Shown: in pieces, positions 33,212 to 38,068 of the stretch
How positions within the stretch are numbered: the first letter of the stretch is position 1
How the letters are laid out: each line of letters opens with the position of its first letter
Source: Bacillota bacterium
Lineage (GTDB): Bacteria; Bacillota; Clostridia; Lachnospirales; Lachnospiraceae
Length of the DNA stretch: 38,068 nt
Assembly (NCBI GenBank): GCA_023460575.1
Contig: JAEWPQ010000110.1
Location: 1-38,068 of the forward strand
Direction: 5' to 3'
Made by a program: the position numbers and the translations under genes
The notes under the pieces: model-generated
Seen by the model: the letters and a program-made list of their open reading frames with translations, nothing else
Database searches by the model: none
Told to the model about the DNA's origin: nothing

Positions 33212-34417
33212 ATGAAACAAATCGAATGGGCTGTAAACACCATGCCAAAGACCGATGACAGACATCTGCCTGTTATGTCACAGGAGGAGGTGCAAAAGGC
33301 AAGAAACTTTCACGAAAGCTTTCCCCAGTACAAAGAAACTCCTCTGACAAAGCTTCCCCATATGGCAGACCACCTGGGATTAGGTGAGATTTACATAAAA
33401 GATGAATCTTACCGGTTCGGTTTAAATGCCTTTAAGGTATTAGGCGGATCTTACGCCATGGCCAGATATGTGGCAAAGCAGACAAAAAAGGAAGTTTCTG
33501 ATCTCCCCTATCAGGTGCTGACCTCAGAAGCTTTAAAGAAGGAATTCGGTCAGGCCACCTTTTTCACCGCAACTGACGGCAACCACGGAAGAGGCGTTGC
33601 CTGGGCTGCCCGCCAGCTTGGCCAGAAGGCAGTTGTCTTTATGCCAAAAGGGACTACAATGAACCGCTTTAACAACATCAAAGCAGAAGGAGCAGAAGTA
33701 ACCATCGAGGAATTCAATTACGACGAATGCGTCCGCATGGCTGCAGATGCCGCTTCAAAGGTGAAAAACGGCGTGGTGGTCCAGGACACTGCCTGGGACG
33801 GCTACGAGGAAATCCCTGCCTGGATCATGCAGGGCTACGGCACCATGGTGATGGAAGCAGACGAACAGCTTAAGGAATACGGATGTGAAAGACCTACCCA
33901 TGTCTTTGTTCAGGCAGGTGTGGGGTCTCTTGCCGGAGCAGTGGTTGGATACTTTAATAACCTTTATAAGGAAAATCCTCCTGTCTGTGTTGTGGTGGAG
34001 GCAGATGTGGCAGCCTGTCTTTATGAAGGAGCGAAAGCGGGAGACGGCAATATCCGGAACGTGGGCGGCGATATGCAGACCATTATGGCCGGCCTTGCCT
34101 GCGGAGAACCCAATACCATTTCCTGGGATATTTTAAAGAATCATACCGCTATCTTTATCTCCGCACCTGACTGGGCAGCTGCTGCAGGCATGAGAATGCT
34201 GGCTGCGCCAATAAAGGGAGATACTCCTGTTACATCTGGAGAATCAGGAGCTGCGCCCTTTGGAGTTTTAGCTTCTGTTATGAAGGATGACTCCTGTCAG
34301 GTTTTAAAAGATCACCTTGGACTTAATAAAGATTCTAAAGTTCTTCTATTTTCAACAGAGGGAGATACTGACCCGGACCGTTATAAATCCATTGTCTGGG
34401 AAGGAAAAGATCGTTAA
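33212..34417 (+). CDS. ygeX: 2,3-diaminopropionate ammonia-lyase
   Basis: A 401-residue PLP enzyme of fold type II. The PLP lysine is Lys75 in FGLNAFKVLGGSY, which matches the diaminopropionate ammonia-lyase family (YgeX); TATDGNHGRGVAW is the substrate/phosphate-binding loop, and QAGVGSLAGAVVGY is the Gly-rich PLP phosphate loop. The reaction converts 2,3-diaminopropionate to pyruvate and two ammonia. In purine degradation this collects the last C3N2 fragment of the opened ring into central metabolism. AAAGGAG lies before the ATG; the gene starts 57 bp after the regulator gene and is probably cotranscribed with it. Confidence 0.96.
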   Translation: MKQIEWAVNTMPKTDDRHLPVMSQEEVQKARNFHESFPQYKETPLTKLPHMADHLGLGEIYIKDESYRFGLNAFKVLGGSYAMARYVAKQTKKEVSDLPYQVLTSEALKKEFGQATFFTATDGNHGRGVAWAARQLGQKAVVFMPKGTTMNRFNNIKAEGAEVTIEEFNYDECVRMAADAASKVKNGVVVQDTAWDGYEEIPAWIMQGYGTMVMEADEQLKEYGCERPTHVFVQAGVGSLAGAVVGYFNNLYKENPPVCVVVEADVAACLYEGAKAGDGNIRNVGGDMQTIMAGLACGEPNTISWDILKNHTAIFISAPDWAAAAGMRMLAAPIKGDTPVTSGESGAAPFGVLASVMKDDSCQVLKDHLGLNKDSKVLLFSTEGDTDPDRYKSIVWEGKDR

Positions 34418-34446
34418 TCAATTCATAAAAACCGGAGGTTAAAAAC

Positions 34447-35760
34447 ATGGATTACGAAAAAATCAAAGAAGCAGCAAAAAGTTACGAAGCAGACATGACA
34501 AAATTTGTGCGTGACATCGTTCAGTATCCAGGAGAAAGCTGCGATGAAAAAGCTCATATCGACCGGATTGCACAGGAGATGCAAAAGCTTGAGTTTGACA
34601 AAGTGGAGATCGACCCCATGGGCAATGTGCTTGGTTTTATGGGAACCGGAAAAACCCTGATTGGCTTTGATGCCCACATTGATACGGTCGGAATCGGCAA
34701 CAAATCCAACTGGAATTTCGACCCCTACGAAGGCTACGAAACTGATACGGAAATTGGAGGAAGAGGTGTTTCCGACCAGTGCGGCGGACTGGTATCTGCT
34801 GTTTACGGTGCCAGAATCATGAAGGATTTAGGTCTTTTAAATGATAAATACACCGTTCTGGTTACCGGTACCGTTCAGGAAGAAGACTGCGACGGACTTT
34901 GCTGGCAGTACATTATCAATGAAGATAAGATCCGCCCGGAATTTGTAGTTTCCACAGAGCCCACTGACGGAGGTATTTACCGCGGTCAGAGAGGACGCAT
35001 GGAAATCCGTGTGGACGTAAAGGGTATCTCCTGCCACGGCTCTGCTCCGGAACGTGGTGATAACGCAATCTATAAGATGGCTGATATACTTCAGGATGTC
35101 CGCTCCCTTAATGAGAATGATGCAGCTGATGATAAAGAAATCAAAGGACTTGTTAAAATGCTTGATGAATCACATAATCCGCAGTGGAAGGAAGCAAACT
35201 TTTTAGGCAAGGGAACCATTACTGTTTCAGAGATTTTCTTTACTTCACCAAGCCGCTGTGCAGTAGCCGACTCCTGTTCCGTTTCCTTAGACCGCCGTAT
35301 GACAGCAGGGGAAACCTGGGAAAGCTGTCTGGAGGAAATCCGCAGCCTGCCAAATGTTAAGAAATACGGAAGCGATGTCACCGTTTCCATGTATGAGTAT
35401 TCCCGTCCTTCCTATAAAGGCCTTACCTATCCGATCGAATGTTACTTCCCAACCTGGGTCATTCCTGAGGATCATAAAGTAACCAGATCATTGGAAGAAG
35501 CTTATAAATCCTTATACGGGGATACAAGAATCGGTGCCGAAGAGACTGTCTCCATGCGGCTTGCACGTCCTCTCACCGACAAATGGACCTTTTCAACCAA
35601 CGGCGTATCCATTATGGGACGCAACCAGATTCCATGCATCGGTTTTGGACCGGGAGCAGAAGCCCAGGCCCATGCACCAAATGAAAAGACCTGGAAACAG
35701 GATCTTGTCACCTGTGCAGCTGTATATGCCGCACTTCCCACTGTTTACTGCAAAGAATAA
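34447..35760 (+). CDS. ygeY: YgeY-type M20-family metallohydrolase
   Basis: A 437-residue dinuclear zinc hydrolase of the M20/ArgE/DapE family. Metal residues: His77 and Asp79 in IGFDAHIDTVG, Asp110 in GVSDQCGG, Glu145-Glu146 in VQEEDCDG, a Glu in STEPTDGG and the last His in AQAHAPNE. Family members remove an acyl or carbamoyl group from an amino group; here the partner genes suggest release of diaminopropionate (or a similar diamine acid) for the lyase YgeX and a carbamoyl group for YgeW. The order ygeX-ygeY-ygeW differs from E. coli (ygeW-ygeX-ygeY). CGGAGG lies before the ATG, 29 bp after ygeX. Confidence 0.93.
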   Translation: MDYEKIKEAAKSYEADMTKFVRDIVQYPGESCDEKAHIDRIAQEMQKLEFDKVEIDPMGNVLGFMGTGKTLIGFDAHIDTVGIGNKSNWNFDPYEGYETDTEIGGRGVSDQCGGLVSAVYGARIMKDLGLLNDKYTVLVTGTVQEEDCDGLCWQYIINEDKIRPEFVVSTEPTDGGIYRGQRGRMEIRVDVKGISCHGSAPERGDNAIYKMADILQDVRSLNENDAADDKEIKGLVKMLDESHNPQWKEANFLGKGTITVSEIFFTSPSRCAVADSCSVSLDRRMTAGETWESCLEEIRSLPNVKKYGSDVTVSMYEYSRPSYKGLTYPIECYFPTWVIPEDHKVTRSLEEAYKSLYGDTRIGAEETVSMRLARPLTDKWTFSTNGVSIMGRNQIPCIGFGPGAEAQAHAPNEKTWKQDLVTCAAVYAALPTVYCKE

Positions 35761-35787
35761 AACTAAAATCAGGAGGCTTACCACATT

Positions 35788-36984
35788 ATGAAAACCCTAC
35801 AGGATTATATCGACAAACTGAATTCCTTGAATTTCAAGGAGATGTACGAAAATGACTTCTTTTTAACCTGGGAGAAAACGGACGACGAGCTGGAAGCAGT
35901 CTGGACCGTTGCAGACGCACTCCGCTTTATGAGAGAAAACAACATCTCCACAAAGGTTTTTGAAAGCGGACTTGGAATCTCCTTATTCCGCGACAACTCC
36001 ACCCGCACCCGCTTTTCCTTTGCCTCAGCCTGCAACCTTCTTGGATTGGAAGTACAGGATTTAGACGAGGGAAAATCCCAGATCGCCCATGGAGAGACTG
36101 TCCGCGAAACTGCCAATATGATCTCCTTCATGGCAGATGTAATCGGAATCCGTGACGATATGTATATCGGAAAAGGGAACGCCTATATGCACCAGGTTTC
36201 TGATGCAGTGACAGAAGGCTATAAGGATGGAATTCTGGAACAGAAGCCCGCACTTGTAAACTTACAGTGTGATATCGACCACCCCACACAGACCATGGCC
36301 GACATGCTTCATATCATTCATGAGTTCGGCGGCATCGAAAACTTAAAGGGTAAGAAGCTGGCCATGACCTGGGCCTACTCTCCTTCCTATGGAAAACCCT
36401 TATCAGTCCCTCAGGGTGTCATCGGATTAATGACACGTATGGGAATGGAAGTGGTTCTGGCACATCCGGAAGGCTATGAGGTAATGCCGGAAGTTTTAGA
36501 TGTTGCAATGAGCAATGCCGAAAAATCCGGAGGCTCCTTCCGAGTATCCAATGATATGGCAGATGCATTCAAAGATGCTGACATTGTTTATCCAAAGAGC
36601 TGGGCACCGTTTGCAGCCATGGAAAAGAGAACCGATCTTTACGGCAGCGGCGATATGGACGGAATCAAAACGCTTGAAAAGGAACTTCTGGCTCAGAATG
36701 CCAATCATAAGGACTGGTGCTGTACGGAAGAACTGATGAAGACGACTAAGGATGGAAAAGCCCTCTATCTTCACTGCCTCCCTGCAGATATCAACGATAT
36801 CAGCTGCAAGGACGGCGAAGTAGAAGCTTCCGTATTTGACCGTTACAGAAATCCGCTTTATAAAGAGGCCAGCTATAAACCATACGTTATCGCTGCCATG
36901 ATCTTTTTAAGCAAATTTGAAAATCCCCAGGAAGTATTCAAAAAGCTGGAGGAAAAGAATTCACCGCGTAAATTCTCAATCTGA
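35788..36984 (+). CDS. ygeW: YgeW-type carbamoyltransferase
   Basis: A 398-residue aspartate/ornithine carbamoyltransferase-fold protein. The carbamoyl-phosphate loop is FRDNSTRTRFSFASA (Ser-Thr-Arg-Thr-Arg at 71-75), HPTQTMADMLHI is the second conserved block, and LHCLPADIND (about 329) is the HCLP motif of ornithine-type enzymes. The C-terminal specificity loops differ from ArgF, as in YgeW/UTCase proteins whose true substrate is unresolved. With carbamate kinase just downstream, a catabolic direction (carbamoyl phosphate release, then ATP) is likely. AGGAGG precedes the ATG, 27 bp after ygeY. Confidence 0.93.
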   Translation: MKTLQDYIDKLNSLNFKEMYENDFFLTWEKTDDELEAVWTVADALRFMRENNISTKVFESGLGISLFRDNSTRTRFSFASACNLLGLEVQDLDEGKSQIAHGETVRETANMISFMADVIGIRDDMYIGKGNAYMHQVSDAVTEGYKDGILEQKPALVNLQCDIDHPTQTMADMLHIIHEFGGIENLKGKKLAMTWAYSPSYGKPLSVPQGVIGLMTRMGMEVVLAHPEGYEVMPEVLDVAMSNAEKSGGSFRVSNDMADAFKDADIVYPKSWAPFAAMEKRTDLYGSGDMDGIKTLEKELLAQNANHKDWCCTEELMKTTKDGKALYLHCLPADINDISCKDGEVEASVFDRYRNPLYKEASYKPYVIAAMIFLSKFENPQEVFKKLEEKNSPRKFSI

Positions 36985-37002
36985 CCTAAGGGGATCACTC
37001 AT

Positions 37003-37947
37003 ATGGAGAAAAAAAAGAGAATTGTAATTGCCCTGGGCGGAAACGCCCTTGGCAATACCCTGCCGGAGCAGATGGCAGCAGTGAAAATTACCGCAAAAGC
37101 CATCGTGGATCTGATTGAAGAAGGCTGTGAGGTTGTGGTTGTCCATGGAAACGGCCCTCAGGTAGGAATGATCAACAATGCCATGAGCGCATTATGCAGA
37201 GAAGATCCGGATCAGCCTAACACTCCGCTCTCCGTCTGCGTTGCCATGAGTCAGGCATATATCGGCTATGATCTGCAGAATGCCTTAAGAGAAGAACTGG
37301 TGAACCGGAATATCAGACATATTCCGGTGACCACCATGATCACTCAGATCCGTGTGGATGAAAAGGATCCTGCATTTTTAAATCCCTCTAAACCAATCGG
37401 ACATTTTATGACAGCCGGACAGGCTGAGGTAGCGGCGTCAAAATACGGTTATTTAATGAAAGAGGACGCAGGAAGAGGCTACCGCCGAATGGTTGCTTCT
37501 CCAAAGCCTCAGGAAATTATTGAAATTGAAGCTATCCGCTCTCTTGTTGACAGCGGACAGCTGGTGATCGCATGCGGCGGGGGCGGAATTCCTGTTACCT
37601 TAAATGGGAACCACTTAAAGGGTGCCAGCGCAGTCATTGATAAAGACTTTGCCAGCGAACTTCTTGCTGAAGAACTGGATGCAGATCTTCTCATCATTCT
37701 GACAGCCGTGGAAAAGATCGCTTTAAATTATGGAAAGCCTGATGAGAAATGGCTGAGCAGCATTACCGCAGAAGAGGCGAGGCAGTACATCAAAGAGGGA
37801 CACTTTGCACCTGGCTCCATGCTTCCAAAGGTAGAGTCTGCAGTAAAATTTGCAGAATCCAGGAAAGGACGGACAGCCCTCATTACTCTGTTAGAAAAAG
37901 CAAAAGAAGGAATACTAGGAAGTACGGGAACTCATATTCAACAGTAA
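37003..37947 (+). CDS. arcC/yqeA: Carbamate kinase
   Basis: A 314-residue amino-acid-kinase-fold enzyme. IVIALGGNALGNTLPEQM is the N-terminal nucleotide/carbamoyl binding loop, VVVHGNGPQVGM the GxGPQVG loop, VIACGGGGIPV and AVIDKDFASELLAEEL the catalytic blocks of carbamate kinases. It makes ATP from carbamoyl phosphate. It is 18 bp after ygeW and 26 bp before a permease gene, so it is the energy-harvesting step of the purine pathway, as yqeA is in E. coli. A weak AAGGGGA element precedes the ATG. Confidence 0.95.
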   Translation: MEKKKRIVIALGGNALGNTLPEQMAAVKITAKAIVDLIEEGCEVVVVHGNGPQVGMINNAMSALCREDPDQPNTPLSVCVAMSQAYIGYDLQNALREELVNRNIRHIPVTTMITQIRVDEKDPAFLNPSKPIGHFMTAGQAEVAASKYGYLMKEDAGRGYRRMVASPKPQEIIEIEAIRSLVDSGQLVIACGGGGIPVTLNGNHLKGASAVIDKDFASELLAEELDADLLIILTAVEKIALNYGKPDEKWLSSITAEEARQYIKEGHFAPGSMLPKVESAVKFAESRKGRTALITLLEKAKEGILGSTGTHIQQ

Positions 37948-37973
37948 AGCATGTTAAAGGAGAACATTTTACT

Positions 37974-38068
37974 ATGAGACAATCTGACAGGCAGTATGCA
38001 TCCATTTTTAAACTCGACGGCATCCCCAGGTTTTCTCACGCACTCCCCCTTGCAATACAACATCTGGT
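37974..38068 (+). CDS. Nucleobase:cation symporter (NCS2/UraA-type), 5' end only
   Basis: Only 31 codons are present before the window ends, reading MRQSDRQYASIFKLDGIPRF then SHALPLAIQHLV. The FKLDGIP and SHALPLAIQHLV segments are the typical start of NCS2 xanthine/uracil permeases. AAAGGAG precedes the ATG by a usual distance. Location after carbamate kinase fits urate or xanthine uptake, but the substrate cannot be read from this fragment. Confidence 0.85.
   Translation, partial: MRQSDRQYASIFKLDGIPRFSHALPLAIQHL

Overview
The window looks like the chromosome of an anaerobic clostridial Firmicute, probably Lachnospiraceae (Lacrimispora/Enterocloster-like). The grounds are moderate GC, strong AGGAGG-type ribosome binding sites, LytTR and HD-GYP regulators, and a selenium-dependent purine hydroxylase island. 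Assignment below family level is inference. No rRNA, tRNA, CRISPR array, transposase or prophage structural module was seen.

Region A (about 1-16540, all on the minus strand) is a compact operon for what I read as a Gram-positive, type VI-secretion-like contractile apparatus. In transcription order it encodes: a membrane VWA protein with an FHA-like cytoplasmic tail; a large sheath-like protein; two tandem Hcp-like tube proteins; a J-domain protein; a membrane FHA protein; a zinc-ribbon FHA protein; two PP2C-like proteins that each lack a usual metal-binding aspartate; an Hsp70/actin-fold ATPase with an N-terminal SAP-like segment; three uncharacterised proteins (candidate baseplate parts); and the first codons of a further gene that runs off the left edge. 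A duplicated-domain lipoprotein lies just upstream. It shares with the operon an 81-bp promoter module (66 of 81 positions identical, no gaps) that contains direct repeats exactly 21 bp apart.

Region B (about 16700-20300, minus strand) holds regulators: a multispanning membrane protein, a LytTR response regulator with its own 21-bp-spaced repeats at the promoter, and a membrane PAS-GGDEF-HD-GYP cyclic-di-GMP protein between a good promoter and a strong terminator. The 21-bp spacing is typical of LytTR targets, so the regulator may drive the secretion-like operon.

Region C (about 20360-38068) is an anaerobic purine/urate utilisation island matching the E. coli ygeW-ygeX-ygeY-hyuA-yqeA-yqeB-yqeC-mocA-ygfK-ssnA-xdhD set. 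It has three transcription units. Leftward from 32183 run ssnA, ygfK and a selenium-dependent xanthine dehydrogenase, ended by a terminator. A second leftward unit from its own promoter holds hydA, yqeC, a MoeA-like gene, yqeB and mocA, also ended by a terminator. Rightward from 32504 run a YheO/DauR-type regulator, ygeX, ygeY, ygeW, carbamate kinase and the start of a nucleobase permease. Together these suggest uptake of an oxidised purine, hydroxylase/reductase and amidohydrolase ring opening, diaminopropionate cleavage, and ATP recovery from carbamoyl phosphate.
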